A stretch of 64,000 nucleotides of DNA from Pseudomonas sp. URMO17WK12:I11 (lineage in GTDB: Bacteria; Pseudomonadota; Gammaproteobacteria; Pseudomonadales; Pseudomonadaceae): assembly GCF_007677725.1 (NCBI RefSeq), contig NZ_VEDF01000007.1:19438-83437 (forward strand), read 5' to 3'. This document shows, piece after piece, positions 8,831 to 21,833 of the stretch; within the stretch, counting starts at the first letter, position 1, and each line of letters begins with the position of its first letter. The notes beneath the pieces are model-generated. The model had not been told where the DNA came from, searched no databases, and saw only the letters and a list, made by a program, of their open reading frames with translations. A program made the translations under genes and the position numbers.

Positions 8831-9802
8831 ATGCAGACCCTCTACCCGCAGATCAAACCCTACGCCCGGCACGATCTGGCCGTGGAAGCGCCGCATGTGC
8901 TGTATGTCGACGAAAGCGGCTCGCCAGAAGGGTTGCCTGTGGTATTCATCCACGGCGGACCGGGGGCGGGCTGCGATGCCCAGAGCCGCTGCTACTTCGA
9001 CCCCAATCTGTACCGCATCATCACCTTCGACCAGCGCGGCTGTGGCCGCTCCACGCCCCATGCGAGCCTGGAAAACAACACCACCTGGCACCTGGTCGAA
9101 GACCTCGAGCGCATCCGCCAGCACCTGGGCATCGACAAGTGGGTGCTGTTCGGTGGTTCGTGGGGCTCGACGCTTGCCCTGGCCTACGCCCAGACTCACC
9201 CCGAGCGCGTCCACGGCCTGATCTTGCGCGGCATCTTCCTGTGCCGCCCGCAGGAAATCGAGTGGTTCTATCAGGCCGGCGCCAGCCGCATGTTCCCCGA
9301 CTACTGGCAGGACTACATTGCGCCGATCCCGACCGACGAGCGCGACGACTTGGTCAAGGCGTTCCACAAGCGCCTGACCGGCAACGACCAGATCGCCCAG
9401 ATGCACGCGGCCAAGGCCTGGTCCACCTGGGAAGGGCGCACCGCGACCCTGCGGCCGAATCCGCTGGTGGTCGATCGCTTCTCCGAGCCGCAGCGCGCGT
9501 TGTCGATTGCCCGCATCGAGTGTCACTACTTCATGAACAATGCGTTCCTGGAGCCGGACCAGTTGATTCGCGACATGCCTCGCATCGCCCACCTGCCGGC
9601 GGTGATCGTGCACGGTCGCTATGACGTCATCTGCCCGCTGGATAACGCCTGGGAGCTGCATCAGGCCTGGCCCAACAGCGAACTGAAGGTGATTCGTGAT
9701 GCAGGCCACGCCGCTTCCGAGCCTGGCATTACCGACGCCCTGGTCCGCGCTGCCGACCAAATGGCCCGGCGTCTGCTCGACCTGCCTCTGGAAGAAGCAT
9801 GA
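8831..9802 (+). CDS. pip: Proline iminopeptidase
   Basis: A 323-residue alpha/beta-hydrolase that releases N-terminal proline from peptides in the cytoplasm. The oxyanion-hole motif HGGPGAG is near residue 39. The nucleophile elbow GGSWGS is near residue 108, and the catalytic His is in [10 protein letters not shown] near residue 298. The length and these motifs fit the bacterial monomeric proline iminopeptidases (peptidase family S33). The ATG start at 8831 follows a GGAGTG stretch. The gene ends in a 4-base ATGA overlap with dtd, so the two are co-transcribed and probably translationally coupled. It is divergent from the LRR toxin gene, with 147 bases between the starts. Confidence 0.95.
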   Translation: MQTLYPQIKPYARHDLAVEAPHVLYVDESGSPEGLPVVFIHGGPGAGCDAQSRCYFDPNLYRIITFDQRGCGRSTPHASLENNTTWHLVEDLERIRQHLGIDKWVLFGGSWGSTLALAYAQTHPERVHGLILRGIFLCRPQEIEWFYQAGASRMFPDYWQDYIAPIPTDERDDLVKAFHKRLTGNDQIAQMHAAKAWSTWEGRTATLRPNPLVVDRFSEPQRALSIARIECHYFMNNAFLEPDQLIRDMPRIAHLPAVIVHGRYDVICPLDNAWELHQAWPNSELKVIRDAGHAASEPGITDALVRAADQMARRLLDLPLEEA

Positions 9803-10236
9803 AGGGCTTGCTGCAACGGGTACGCAGCGCACGGGTGGAAGTCGCCGGTGAAGTCGTCGGCGCCATCGACCAGGGCCTGTTGGTGCTGGTCGCGGTCGAG
9901 CCTGGGGACACCCGCGAGCACGCCGACAAATTGCTGCACAAGCTGCTCAACTACCGGGTGTTCAGCGATGCTCAGGGCAAGATGAACCTGTCGCTCAAGG
10001 ATGTCGCGGGCGGCTTGCTGCTGGTCTCGCAGTTCACCCTGGCCGCCGACACCCGCAGCGGCATGCGCCCAAGCTTTTCCAGCGCAGCGCCACCGGCGCT
10101 GGGCGCCGAATTGTTCGACTATCTACTGGCCCAGGCGCAGGGCCAGCATGAGGTGGTTGCCAGCGGGCAGTTCGGCGCGGACATGCAGGTGCACCTGGTC
10201 AATGATGGCCCTGTGACATTCTTGTTACAAATATGA
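9799..10236 (+). CDS. dtd: D-aminoacyl-tRNA deacylase
   Basis: A 145-residue DTD-family enzyme that hydrolyses D-aminoacyl-tRNAs, and glycine mischarged on tRNA-Ala, to protect translation. The active-site motif SQFTL is at about residues 77-81. The Gly-cisPro motif region is NDGPVTF at about 134-140. Both are typical, and the length is the usual one. The start overlaps the pip stop (ATGA), so it is the second gene of a two-gene operon that ends at the terminator at 10243-10276. Confidence 0.96.
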   Translation: MKGLLQRVRSARVEVAGEVVGAIDQGLLVLVAVEPGDTREHADKLLHKLLNYRVFSDAQGKMNLSLKDVAGGLLLVSQFTLAADTRSGMRPSFSSAAPPALGAELFDYLLAQAQGQHEVVASGQFGADMQVHLVNDGPVTFLLQI

Positions 10237-10242
10237 GGTCGA

Positions 10243-10276
10243 AAAACCCCTTGTAAGTAGGAAAACAAGGGGTTTT
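10243..10276. terminator. Terminator after pip-dtd
   Basis: Perfect 12-bp stem AAAACCCCTTGT / ACAAGGGGTTTT around a 10-base loop. An A-tract precedes it and a T-tract closes it, so it could stop transcription in either direction. It lies 6 bases after the dtd stop. Confidence 0.85.
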
Positions 10277-10499
10277 GTACGATAAATAGTTGGTCCAGCC
10301 TGATGCGTTGTAACGCGACCTGCTGGATAATCGCGCGCTGCGTGAGCCTGCATTCGCAGGTTCGTTTCACTCTGACTCGAGCACTACCAGGACCTGTTTG
10401 GGGAATCATTACGCCCTCATGGGGTCCGAACAGTGCTCGCCAACCCGGCATTTGTCGCTGGCCGTTGGTTTCATGATCTGTTTTCGGCGAGGGTTGCTC

Positions 10500-12228
10500 G
10501 TGATTGTTAGTCCCCAAAAAGCATCAAGAATCCCCGGCAGCGGGCTGCGCAAGGCCCTGATGGCCAGTGTGGCATTGCTCGGCCTGATGAGCGCGGGCCA
10601 GCTGTGGGCATTCAATCTTGACGATGTTGCAGCCAAGGCAAAGGATCTGGCCGGCCAAAAGTACGAAGCACCGAAGAGCAATCTGCCGGCGGTGTTCCGC
10701 GACATGAAGTTCGCCGACTACCAGAAGATCCACTTCCTGCAGGAAAAGGCCGAGTGGGCCCAGGACAAGACCCCGTTCAAGCTGTCCTTCTATCACCAGG
10801 GCATGCACTTCGACACGCCGGTGAAAATCAACGAAGTGACCGCCACCAAGGTCGAGGAAATCAAGTACGACCCGAGCCGCTTCGAGTTCGGTGACGTGCC
10901 CCATGATCCGGAAACCACCAAGAACCTTGGCTACGCCGGCTTCCGCGTGTTGTATCCGATCAACAAGGCCGACAAGCAGGACGAGATCATGACCCTGCTT
11001 GGCGCCAGCTATTTCCGCGTGGTCGGCAAGGGCCATGTGTACGGTTTGTCGGCCCGCGGCCTTGCCATCGACACGGCGTTGCCGTCGGGTGAAGAATTCC
11101 CGCGTTTCACCGAATTCTGGGTCGAGAAGCCCAAGCCAACCGACAAGCACCTGGTGATCTACGCCTTGCTTGACTCGCCACGTTCCACCGGTGCCTACAA
11201 GCTGATCCTGCGTCCGGGCAGCGACACGGTGGTGGATGTGCAATCGCGGGTGTTCCTGCGCGAGCAAGTCAGCCGCCTGGGCATCGCGCCGTTGACCAGC
11301 ATGTTCCTGTTCGGCCCCAACCAGCCGTCCAAGGTGCTGAACTACCGTCCAGCGCTGCACGACTCCGAAGGCCTGTCCATTCATGCGGGCAACGGCGAGT
11401 GGATCTGGCGTCCGCTGAACAACCCGAAACACCTGGCGGTCAGCAACTTCAGCGTGGAAAACCCCCGTGGCTTCGGCCTGATGCAGCGTCAGCGCGCCTT
11501 CAGCGACTTCGAAGACCTGGACGACAACTACCAGAAGCGTCCAAGCGCCTGGATCGAGCCGAAGGGCGACTGGGGTAAAGGCACCGTCGACCTGGTCGAG
11601 ATTCCGACCGCCGATGAGACCAACGACAACATCGTGGCGTTCTGGAGCCCTGAGAAACTGCCTGAGCCTGGCAAGCCGTTCGAGTACGCCTACCGTCTGC
11701 ACTGGACCATCAATGAGGCGCCATTCCAGGCCGCCGACCTGGGTTCGGTCAAGCAGACCCTGCGTTCGACCGGTGACGTCAAGCAGTCCAACCTGATTCG
11801 TCAGCCTGACGGCAGCGTTGCCTTCCTGGTCGACTTCGCCGGCCCAGCCCTGGCGGCGTTGCCGGAAGACACCGCCGTGCGTAGCCAGATCAGTGTCGGC
11901 GACAACGCCGAGGTGGTCGAGAACAACCTGCGCTATAACCCAGAAACCAAGGGCTGGCGCCTGACCCTGCGGTTGAAGGTCAAGGAAGCCAACAAGTCGA
12001 CTGAAATGCGCGCAGCCCTGGTGCGTGACGTGCCGGTCGAAGCTGCCAAGCCTGCCGCCGAGGCCAAGCAGGAAAAGGCTGCGGCCAAGCATGCCAAGCA
12101 CGACAAGACCGCCAAGGCTCCTGCTACCGAGGCCGAACAACCTGCCGCCGATGCGGCGTCCACCAACGGGGCCCCGGCCACCACTGAGCAAGTGCTGACC
12201 GAGACCTGGAGCTATCAGTTGCCTGCCG

Positions 12229-12236
<8 letters not shown>
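10500..12236 (+). CDS. opgG: Periplasmic glucan biosynthesis protein OpgG (MdoG)
   Basis: Periplasmic protein needed to make or branch osmoregulated periplasmic glucans together with OpgH. The frame is open from 10398, but the GTG at 10500 (protein starting with residues read as VIVSPQKAS) is preferred. It puts the signal peptide, core [18 protein letters not shown] with cleavage before FNLDDVA, close to the N-terminus. The product is 578 residues. The body matches the OpgG family ([23 protein letters not shown]). A low-complexity Ala/Lys-rich tail spans about residues 513-560, which enteric OpgG (about 510 residues) lacks. The gene overlaps opgH by 8 bases. The upstream gap 10237-10499 holds the dtd terminator and probably the promoter, but no clear -35/-10 pair was identified. 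Confidence 0.93.
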
Positions 12237-14802
<2,566 letters not shown>

Positions 14803-14812
14803 TCGACCCTAG

Positions 14813-14854
14813 GGCCGCTGCTACAGGGATATGTACTGCCTTGTAGCAGCGGCC
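14813..14854. terminator. Hairpin after opgH
   Basis: 13-bp perfect stem GGCCGCTGCTACA / TGTAGCAGCGGCC around a 16-base loop, 10 bases after the opgH stop. No T-tract follows, so it may be a REP-like element protecting the mRNA end rather than a classic terminator. Confidence 0.5.
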
Positions 14855-15046
14855 TTGCGTCGGGAACTCAGGGTCGAACCCTCGCCAGCAATGTCCCCGC
14901 ATGATGGATTTTGGCCAACAAAGTCCCCCCCGGCTCTAGGTCCCCGGGCCGCCATGCGTTAGCATCCCTCTCCGATACGACGCATCGGCCGGTACGGTCG
15001 TGCCAACACAATAAGATTCGCTCTTTTCTTGCTAGGGGACTTGGTG

Positions 15047-15847
15047 ATGATCAAGAAATACCTTTCGCGGCTGCTGGTCGGTGTCACCGCCCTGGTCGCC
15101 GTGACTGCGGCGCAGGCTGGCGCCATCGATGAGGCGGTCAAGCGCGGCACCTTGCGGGTCGGCATGGACCCCACCTACATGCCGTTCCAGATGACCAACA
15201 AGCGCGGCGAGATCATCGGCTTCGAAGTCGACATCCTCAAAGCCATGGCCAAGTCCATGGGCGTCAAGTTCGAGGCGGTATCCACGGCGTATGACGGCAT
15301 CATCCCAGCCCTGCTGACCGACAAGTTCGACATCATCGGCAGCGGCATGACCTTGACCCAGGAACGTAACCTGCGCCTGAACTTCAGCGAACCGTTCATC
15401 GTGGTCGGCCAGACCCTGCTGATCCGCAAGGAGCTGGCGGGCGAGATCAAGACCTACAAAGACCTGAACAACGAGAAGTACCGCCTGACCTCCAAGCTCG
15501 GCACCACCGGTGAGATGGTCGCCAAGAAGTTGATCGGCAAGGCCAAGTATCATGGCTACGACAACGAGCAGGAAGCGGTGATGGACGTGGTCAACGGCAA
15601 GGCCGATGCTTTTGTCTATGATGCCCCCTACAACGTGGTAGCGGTCGAGAAGGCCGGTGCCGGCAAGCTGGCGTTCCTCGAAGAGCCCTTCACCTACGAA
15701 CCGCTGGCCTTCGGTCTGAAGAAAGGCGATTACGACAGCATCAACTTCATCAACAATTTCCTGCACCAGATCAAGCATGACGGGACCTACGATCGTATTC
15801 ACGACAAGTGGTTCAAGAACAAAGACTGGCTCAAAGAAATGGAATAA
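15047..15847 (+). CDS. Amino-acid ABC transporter, periplasmic substrate-binding protein
   Basis: A 266-residue family-3 solute-binding protein. The signal peptide is MIKKYLSRLLVGVTALV and following residues, cleaved after AQA or AGA. The mature start resembles polar amino-acid binding proteins (LRVGMDPTYMPFQM, GFEVDILKAMAK). The ATG at 15047 is chosen over an earlier in-frame start at 15029 because AGGGGAC sits 7 bases before it and the signal peptide begins there. It is the first gene of an operon with the permease and ATPase downstream. A large inverted repeat separates it from the permease. The specific amino acid cannot be read from sequence. Confidence 0.93.
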   Translation: MIKKYLSRLLVGVTALVAVTAAQAGAIDEAVKRGTLRVGMDPTYMPFQMTNKRGEIIGFEVDILKAMAKSMGVKFEAVSTAYDGIIPALLTDKFDIIGSGMTLTQERNLRLNFSEPFIVVGQTLLIRKELAGEIKTYKDLNNEKYRLTSKLGTTGEMVAKKLIGKAKYHGYDNEQEAVMDVVNGKADAFVYDAPYNVVAVEKAGAGKLAFLEEPFTYEPLAFGLKKGDYDSINFINNFLHQIKHDGTYDRIHDKWFKNKDWLKEME

Positions 15848-15852
15848 AAGGC

Positions 15853-15943
15853 AGCTCCAAGCCGCAAGCTGCAAGCCACCTGCAACGGCGGACCGGTAAC
15901 GGTTGCGCTTTGGCGGATGGCTTGTAGCTTGCGGCTTGCCGCT
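15853..15943. repeat. Inverted-repeat element (AAGCTGCAAG family) inside the ABC operon
   Basis: Arms of 26 bases at 15853-15878 and 15918-15943 pair with only a few mismatches. They carry the core CAAGCCGCAAGCTGCAAGCC and its complement. The element fills the gap between the binding-protein and permease genes and ends 4 bases before the permease ribosome-binding site (GGAG at 15948-15951). Confidence 0.8.
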
Positions 15944-15958
15944 TTCTGGAGTTACCCC

Positions 15959-16921
15959 GTGATCAAACACAACAAAGCCCAGTGGCCCTGGCATGGCTTG
16001 ACGGCGCTGGTCCTGGTGGGCCTGGCGGTCAGCCTGTACATGGCTACCTCGATGATTTCCTACGAGTGGCGCTGGAACCGCGTTCCCCAGTATTTCGCCT
16101 ACAAGGCCGAAGAAGTGCAACGCGCTGCCAACTATGGCAGCGTGCAGGAGATCGTGGTGTCTGGTGATACCGCGCAGGTCACGCTCAAGGATGAAAACGG
16201 CGAGCAACAGGTGCTCGAGGTGGCGGCGGACAGCCTGCAACTGAGCCGTGGCGATGACGTCTCCGAGGGCGACCAGATCGGTGTGACCCGACACTGGGCG
16301 GCGGGGCCGTTGGCCTGGGGGCTATGGACCACGCTGTGGATTTCGGTGGTTTCCGGCGCGCTGGGGCTGGTAATCGGCCTGTTCGCCGGGTTGTGCAGGT
16401 TGTCCGGTAACCCGACCTTGCGCGACCTGTCGACGGTATATGTCGAACTGGTACGCGGCACGCCGCTGCTGGTGCAGATCTTCATCTTCTACTTCTTCAT
16501 CGGCACGGTGCTCAACCTTTCGCGCGAGTTTGCCGGGGTGGCTGCGCTGGCCTTGTTCACGGGCGCCTATGTGGCAGAAATCGTCCGTGCAGGGGTACAG
16601 TCGATCGCCAAGGGGCAGAACGAAGCGGCTCGCTCGCTGGGCCTCAATGCGGGCCAGTCGATGCGCCATGTGATCCTGCCGCAAGCGTTCAAGCGTGTGC
16701 TGCCACCGCTGGCCGGTCAGTTCATCAGCCTGGTCAAGGACACCTCGCTGGTGTCGGTGATCGCCATCACCGAGCTGACCAAAAGTGGTCGCGAGGCCAT
16801 TACCACATCGTTTTCGACGTTCGAGATCTGGTTCTGCGTGGCAGGCCTGTATCTGCTGATCAACCTGCCGCTGTCGCATATCGCCAGTCGGCTCGAGCGG
16901 AGGCTTGCGCAAAGTGATTGA
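15959..16921 (+). CDS. Amino-acid ABC transporter, permease
   Basis: A 320-residue HisM/GlnP-type inner-membrane permease. A first hydrophobic segment (about 10-30) is followed by an unusually long hydrophilic stretch (about 35-105). The BPD transport domain then begins at about residue 112, with the EAA-type loop [18 protein letters not shown] near 220. The GTG at 15959 is chosen because GGAG lies 7 bases upstream. Starting earlier, at 15917, would place the N-terminus inside the inverted-repeat element. It overlaps the ATPase gene by 8 bases. Partners are the neighbouring binding protein and ATPase. Confidence 0.9.
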   Translation: MIKHNKAQWPWHGLTALVLVGLAVSLYMATSMISYEWRWNRVPQYFAYKAEEVQRAANYGSVQEIVVSGDTAQVTLKDENGEQQVLEVAADSLQLSRGDDVSEGDQIGVTRHWAAGPLAWGLWTTLWISVVSGALGLVIGLFAGLCRLSGNPTLRDLSTVYVELVRGTPLLVQIFIFYFFIGTVLNLSREFAGVAALALFTGAYVAEIVRAGVQSIAKGQNEAARSLGLNAGQSMRHVILPQAFKRVLPPLAGQFISLVKDTSLVSVIAITELTKSGREAITTSFSTFEIWFCVAGLYLLINLPLSHIASRLERRLAQSD

Positions 16922-17648
16922 AGTCCGGGATCTGCTCAAAGTCTTCGACACCCGCGGGCAGGTGGTGCGCGCTGTGGATAACGTCACCACCCAGGTGGCC
17001 AAGGGCGAAGTGGTGGTGGTACTCGGCCCGTCCGGCTCGGGCAAGTCGACCTTCCTGCGCTGCCTCAATGGCCTGGAGCATTTCGATCAGGGCCACGTGG
17101 CCATCAACGGTTTGCAGCTGGCCGATGCCAAGACCGACATCAATGCCTACCGCCGCGAGGTGGGCATGGTATTCCAGCACTTCAACCTGTTCCCGCACAT
17201 GACCGTGCTGGAAAACCTGTGCCTGGCGCAGAAAGTGGTGCGCAAGCGCAACAAGGCCGAGCGCGAGGCCAAGGCGCGTGCGTTGCTGGCAAAAGTCGGC
17301 ATCGCCGAGAAAGCCAACGAATACCCTTCGCGTCTTTCCGGAGGCCAGCAGCAGCGTGTGGCGATCGCCCGAGCCCTGGCGATGGAACCCAAGGTCATGC
17401 TGTTCGACGAACCCACCTCGGCGCTCGACCCGGAAATGGTCGGTGAGGTGCTGGATGTGATGAAGACCTTGGCCCAGGAAGGCATGACCATGGTCTGCGT
17501 CACCCACGAGATGGGCTTTGCCCGCGAAGTGGCCGATCGGGTGTTGTTCTTCGATCACGGCAAGTTGCTGGAAGACTCGCCCCCCGCGCAATTCTTCGCC
17601 GCACCCAAGGACCCCCGCGCCCAAGCGTTCCTGCGCCAGGTGCTATAG
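16914..17648 (+). CDS. Amino-acid ABC transporter, ATP-binding protein
   Basis: A 244-residue GlnQ/HisP-like ATPase. Walker A GPSGSGKS is near residue 38, the signature LSGGQQQR near 140, and Walker B with its neighbourhood [14 protein letters not shown] near 161. The H-loop lies in [12 protein letters not shown] at 16905 would also be in frame, but GGAGG ends only one base before it. The GTG at 16914 has proper spacing and gives the usual [11 protein letters not shown] beginning. It is the last gene of the transporter operon. Confidence 0.93.
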   Translation: MIEVRDLLKVFDTRGQVVRAVDNVTTQVAKGEVVVVLGPSGSGKSTFLRCLNGLEHFDQGHVAINGLQLADAKTDINAYRREVGMVFQHFNLFPHMTVLENLCLAQKVVRKRNKAEREAKARALLAKVGIAEKANEYPSRLSGGQQQRVAIARALAMEPKVMLFDEPTSALDPEMVGEVLDVMKTLAQEGMTMVCVTHEMGFAREVADRVLFFDHGKLLEDSPPAQFFAAPKDPRAQAFLRQVL

Positions 17649-17664
17649 CGGCGCCCAGGCAATG

Positions 17665-17684
17665 GGGCGAGGGTACACTCGCCC
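17665..17684. terminator. Small hairpin between convergent transporter and chemoreceptor genes
   Basis: 7-bp stem GGGCGAG / CTCGCCC with a 6-base loop in the 51-base gap between two convergent genes. There is no T-tract, so termination by this element alone is uncertain. Confidence 0.4.
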
Positions 17685-17699
17685 TGCTGCACACCTGGG

Positions 17700-19640
17700 T
17701 CAAAGGTTGAAGCGCCCGACCATCCCGCGCAATTGCTGACCCAAGTGCTCCAGTTCGCCGCTGGAGTGCGCTGTCTGTTCACTCGCCGCACTGGTCTGGT
17801 CCGACACGTCACGGACACTGATCACGCTGCGGTTGATCTGCTCGGCGACCACGCTCTGCTGCTCGCTGGCCGTGGCGATCTGCTGGTTCATGCCCTGGAT
17901 GCTCGACACCGTATCGGTGATCTGGCTCAGCGCATCGCCGGCCTTGCGGCTCAATTCGACGCTCTGCTCGGTCAGGTTCTTGCTGCTGTCGAGCAGGCGC
18001 GTTACCTCGTCGGTACCGCTGTGCAAACTGTCGATCAGCTGGCCGATTTCTTCGGTGGCCGATGAAGTGCGTTGGGCCAGCCCCCGTACTTCATCGGCCA
18101 CCACCGCGAAGCCGCGGCCCGCTTCACCGGCGCGCGCCGCCTCGATCGCGGCGTTGAGGGCCAGCAGATTGGTCTGCTCGGATACCGACTTGATCACATC
18201 CAGGATGCTGCCGATGCGCTGGCTTTCACCGGCGAGGTGCTGCATGGCCGCCAGGCAGTGGTCCATCTGCCCGGCCAATTGCTCGATACGGCCGATCGCT
18301 TCGCCCACCACCTGGTCACCAAGCTGCGCCTGGCTATCGGCAGTAGTAGCGGCGAACGAGGCTTGTTCGGCGTTCTGCGCCACTTCCTGGACGGTGGCGC
18401 TCATCTGGTTCATGGCCGTGGCGACCTGGTCGGTTTCCTCGCGCTGCTGGTTGATGCGCAGCTTGGTGTCCTCGCTGTTGGCTGCAAGCTGCGAGGCCGC
18501 CTGCGACAGTTGGCCCACGCCATGATCGATCCCGCCGATCAGCTCGCGCAGGCTCAGGGTCATTTCCCGCATGCTGGACTGCAGCTGGCCCATTTCGTCA
18601 TGCCGATGCACTTCATCGACCTGGCTCAGGTCGCCCTTGGCGATGCGCGCAGCTTGTGCAAGGGTCTGGCGCAGCGGCTGCGTGATCTGCTGGGTGATCA
18701 ACCAGGCCGCGATCACCCCGACCAGCAGGGCAAGCAGGGCGACTGTGGTCAGCAACGAGCGCGCCGCTACCGCTTCGCTATCGCGCTGTTCGACTTTACG
18801 CTCGCCCAATTGCAGGGTCAGGGTGTTGAGCCGATCGCCGATGCCTTCCATCTCGATCTGCAATTGCTCGGCACGTACCGCGACCCGCCGGTATTGCTCG
18901 AGACTGGCGCGATACTTGGCCAGCTCGACGCCGGGCTGCTCTGTCAGGGCGCGTGACAAGCCCAGCCCGGCCAGGCCCTTGAGCATCTGGCCAAGGCTGG
19001 CATCGGCGGCGTCCAGGGCCGCATCACCGACCTTGGCGAATGACTCGACGGGCTCGAAGCTGTAGGCCGGCATCTGGCTCTGCTGGCTGGCAGCGTCAAC
19101 ATGGCGGCTGAGCGAATCCATCATCCCAAGCACATTGCCTTGGGCATCGGCGGGCATTTTCAGCAACGCTTGGGTTTGCAGGTCGTCGATGACCTTCACC
19201 AGCTTCTGCGCCTGGGCCAGCATCGTGTCGCGCAGGGCGCTGCGGTTGGCCACGACTTTCTGCAGTTCAACGAAGTCTTCGCGCAGCCGCTCGACCAGTT
19301 CCAGGTTGGCGGTGATGGCCTTGCGCGACTCCTCGACCGTGGAGCGCTGCTGCATCATGCTCAGCATGCTGTCCAACTGGCCGATGATTTTCTGGATGCG
19401 CGCTTTGCTGACGTCATCGCCCAATACCCGAAAGGTGATGCGTTCTGCGCGCATGTCCTTGACGAAGTCGGTGAGCTGGCCAATCTCGCTGAGCTGTTCG
19501 GAGCGGATGATGGCGTCATCCAGGGCCCGCCAGCCGCTGATGGTGGTGGCCAGGGTGAGCACCAGCACGATGGCGAAGCCCAAGGCGAGCTTGAGGGCCA
19601 CGCCGACATTGCCGAGCCTGCGGTTGAGGTAGCTGAACAT
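17700..19640 (-). CDS. Methyl-accepting chemotaxis protein (HBM-type)
   Basis: A 646-residue chemoreceptor. The ATG at 19640 ([13 protein letters not shown]) places TM1 at about residues 13-35. A long helical periplasmic domain follows, then TM2 near 320-345 ([20 protein letters not shown]), HAMP, and the cytoplasmic signalling domain. The hairpin tip includes [20 protein letters not shown]. The large all-helical sensor (about 280 residues) fits the helical-bimodular (HBM) class of P. putida receptors. The gene is a paralogue of the next chemoreceptor. No C-terminal CheR-tethering pentapeptide is seen. A sigma28-like promoter lies at 19704-19731. The ligand is not deducible. Confidence 0.92.
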   Translation of the reverse strand: MFSYLNRRLGNVGVALKLALGFAIVLVLTLATTISGWRALDDAIIRSEQLSEIGQLTDFVKDMRAERITFRVLGDDVSKARIQKIIGQLDSMLSMMQQRSTVEESRKAITANLELVERLREDFVELQKVVANRSALRDTMLAQAQKLVKVIDDLQTQALLKMPADAQGNVLGMMDSLSRHVDAASQQSQMPAYSFEPVESFAKVGDAALDAADASLGQMLKGLAGLGLSRALTEQPGVELAKYRASLEQYRRVAVRAEQLQIEMEGIGDRLNTLTLQLGERKVEQRDSEAVAARSLLTTVALLALLVGVIAAWLITQQITQPLRQTLAQAARIAKGDLSQVDEVHRHDEMGQLQSSMREMTLSLRELIGGIDHGVGQLSQAASQLAANSEDTKLRINQQREETDQVATAMNQMSATVQEVAQNAEQASFAATTADSQAQLGDQVVGEAIGRIEQLAGQMDHCLAAMQHLAGESQRIGSILDVIKSVSEQTNLLALNAAIEAARAGEAGRGFAVVADEVRGLAQRTSSATEEIGQLIDSLHSGTDEVTRLLDSSKNLTEQSVELSRKAGDALSQITDTVSSIQGMNQQIATASEQQSVVAEQINRSVISVRDVSDQTSAASEQTAHSSGELEHLGQQLRGMVGRFNL

Positions 19641-19703
19641 GGTGTGTCTCCGTCCATATGAAAAGGATGAAGTGCTGGCACATGGCCGGCAGTCCATCCC
19701 GTG

Positions 19704-19731
19704 TCATCGGCGCAGAGACTGTAGGACTTGA
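19704..19731 (-). promoter_or_regulatory. Putative FliA (sigma28) promoter of the first chemoreceptor gene
   Basis: Read on the minus strand: TCAAGTCC-N12-GCCGATGA, close to the flagellar sigma consensus, ending 63 bases before the start codon. The spacer is one base longer than the usual 11. Confidence 0.55.
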
Positions 19732-19745
19732 CCTGATAATCAGGT
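19731..19745. promoter_or_regulatory. 15-bp perfect palindrome ACCTGATAATCAGGT
   Basis: 7-1-7 palindrome touching the upstream edge of the sigma28-like -35 element. The placement suits an activator or other dimeric regulator of the chemoreceptor gene; it is not present upstream of the second receptor. Confidence 0.4.
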
Positions 19746-19816
19746 AGGACGCTTCCCAAGCGGCTGTAGGAAAAGTTACCCGGCGACAGCGGCCACCGGG
19801 CGCGGGCCGTCCCGCT

Positions 19817-21733
19817 TCAGAGCCTGAAGCGCCCGACCAGGCCTTGCAGGTGCGTCCCCAAGCGTGCCAGTTCGACGCTTGAGCTGGCGGTTTCTTCACT
19901 CGCGGCCGAGGTCTGGTCGGAAATGTCACGCACGTTCATCACGCTGCGATTGATTTCCTCGGCGGTGGCGCTCTGTTGCTCTGCCGCAGTGGCTATCTGC
20001 TGGTTCATCGCCTGGATGGACGATACCGTGTGGGTGATCGTCTCAAGCGAGGAGCCGGCGCGCCGGGTCAGCTCGACGCTGCTGTCGGTCAACTGGCGGC
20101 TGGCGTCCATGACGCTGGCTACCCGCTGGGTGCCACTTTGCAGGCCGGCAATCAACTCTTCGATTTCTTCGGTGGATTGCTGGGTGCGCTGGGCCAGGCT
20201 GCGCACCTCATCGGCGACCACGGCGAAACCACGCCCGGCCTCTCCGGCGCGCGCTGCTTCGATCGCTGCGTTGAGGGCCAGCAGGTTGGTCTGCTGGGCC
20301 ACCGACTTGATGACATCCAGCACGCTGCCGATCTTGTCGCTTTCCGCCTTGAGCTGATTCATCGCCTCACTGGAGTTGACCACTTCGCTGGCCAGGCGCT
20401 CGATCTGGTTGACCACTTCGCTGACCACCCGATCACCTTCACGGGCCTGCTGGTCGGCCATCGCTGCGGCCTCGGAAGCTTGTTCGGCGTTGCGCGCCAC
20501 TTCATGCACGGTAGCGGCCATCTCGTTCATGGCGGTGGCGACCTGATCGGTCTCGACCTTCTGATTGTTGACCCCGGCGCTGGTCTGCTCGGTGACGGCC
20601 GACAGCTGCTCGGCAGCACTGGCGATCTGGGTTACGCCGTCACCAATGCCGCCGATCAGCTCGCGCAAGCCCTGGGTCATGCGCTGCATGCTCGCTTGCA
20701 ACTGGCCCAGCTCGTCACGACGGTTGGTTGGCAGGTCCTGGCGCAGGTCGCCGTTGGCCACGCGTTCGGCAGCGGCAAGGGTCTGGCGCAGCGGGACGAT
20801 GATCTGCCGGGTGATGATCCAGGCCGCCAGCAGGCCCAGCGCCAGCGCCAGGGCAGTGGCACTGCCGAGCAAGACCTTGGCTTGGCGGGTGCCGGCATCG
20901 CGGACTTCGGTCTGCGAAACGGTCATCGCTTCACTGGTCTGCAACAATACCGAACCTTGCTCAGCCATCTGCTGCAGGGCCTGTTCGCTGGCGCTCTGGG
21001 CGTTGCCGAACTGGGTCACGGCATCGCGGTAGGCTGCCAGTGCATTGGCTGAATCATCCAGACTGGCCGCGTACTCGGCCGGTAGCCGCGCTGGCAGCGC
21101 TTTCAAGTCGGCCAGGGCCTGATCGATGGCCTGTAGGGCGGTCTGCTGGTAATCGGCATTACCGCTGTAGGTGTAGCCGCGGACCTGGAAGCGCGCTTGT
21201 TGCACCAGGCTACTGACCGCTACGGCAGCCTGATACTGACTGATGTCGCCGCCTTGCAACAGCCGCTGCTGCACACGGGCGATCAACTCAGCGGCCTTGT
21301 CGGCGCTGTCGCCCAGCACGCCGCGCGCGGCATCGCGGCGCTGGCCTGCCTGCTTGATGTCGTTGAACGCTTGGCGGTATTTGCCCACGGCGACCTGCTG
21401 TTGCTGCAGGCGCTGGCGATCGGTCGGCTGCTCGATCTGCTCGAGCATCTTGGTGATCTGCCGCTCCAGGTTGGCTAATGACTTGTCCAGCTCACCGAGT
21501 GCGGCTTCGTTGCGGTCGCGCTGATACTGCTGGCGGGCGATGCGCAGCTCCTGGGTGTATTGGTGGATCACCGAGATGTTGCCCAGCTTGTCGCCGCGCG
21601 CGGTCACGCCATTGAGGCCTTGCCAACCGGTGAAGGTAATGGCCAGCGTGAGCAGTAGTACCAGGCCAAAGCCCAGGCCAAGCTTGCGATTGACGCTAGT
21701 GTTGCCTAGCGATTGGGTTAACCACTGATACAT
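19817..21733 (-). CDS. Methyl-accepting chemotaxis protein (HBM-type, McpQ-like)
   Basis: A 638-residue chemoreceptor, [11 protein letters not shown] at the start. TM1 is at about 18-38, followed by a helical periplasmic sensor of about 260 residues. TM2 is near 285-310 ([20 protein letters not shown]). HAMP and the signalling domain with [20 protein letters not shown] follow. Its position next to the rsmE-like/tatC genes corresponds to the citrate receptor McpQ of P. putida KT2440, also an HBM receptor. Orthology is inferred from context and architecture, and ligand identity is unproven here. It has its own sigma28-like promoter. Confidence 0.9.
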   Translation of the reverse strand: MYQWLTQSLGNTSVNRKLGLGFGLVLLLTLAITFTGWQGLNGVTARGDKLGNISVIHQYTQELRIARQQYQRDRNEAALGELDKSLANLERQITKMLEQIEQPTDRQRLQQQQVAVGKYRQAFNDIKQAGQRRDAARGVLGDSADKAAELIARVQQRLLQGGDISQYQAAVAVSSLVQQARFQVRGYTYSGNADYQQTALQAIDQALADLKALPARLPAEYAASLDDSANALAAYRDAVTQFGNAQSASEQALQQMAEQGSVLLQTSEAMTVSQTEVRDAGTRQAKVLLGSATALALALGLLAAWIITRQIIVPLRQTLAAAERVANGDLRQDLPTNRRDELGQLQASMQRMTQGLRELIGGIGDGVTQIASAAEQLSAVTEQTSAGVNNQKVETDQVATAMNEMAATVHEVARNAEQASEAAAMADQQAREGDRVVSEVVNQIERLASEVVNSSEAMNQLKAESDKIGSVLDVIKSVAQQTNLLALNAAIEAARAGEAGRGFAVVADEVRSLAQRTQQSTEEIEELIAGLQSGTQRVASVMDASRQLTDSSVELTRRAGSSLETITHTVSSIQAMNQQIATAAEQQSATAEEINRSVMNVRDISDQTSAASEETASSSVELARLGTHLQGLVGRFRL

Positions 21734-21784
21734 GTTCTATCCCCCGGCAGTGTGGCAGCACGGATTATTGTTGTGTTGCCAACA

Positions 21785-21811
21785 ACATCGGCCAGGGGGA
21801 TGGAAACTTGA
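21785..21811 (-). promoter_or_regulatory. FliA (sigma28) promoter of the second chemoreceptor gene
   Basis: Read on the minus strand: TCAAGTTT-N11-GCCGATGT, very near the flagellar sigma consensus with exact spacing, 51 bases before the start codon. Expression together with flagellar genes is expected. Confidence 0.7.
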
Positions 21812-21833
21812 TAGGGAAAAGTTGACCTTTACG

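Noticed and set aside
8684..9832. Extending the complete LRR protein to 1916 residues from a start at 9832
   Set aside because: The extension runs antisense through pip, lacks family similarity, and the paralogue begins at the position equivalent to 8683.
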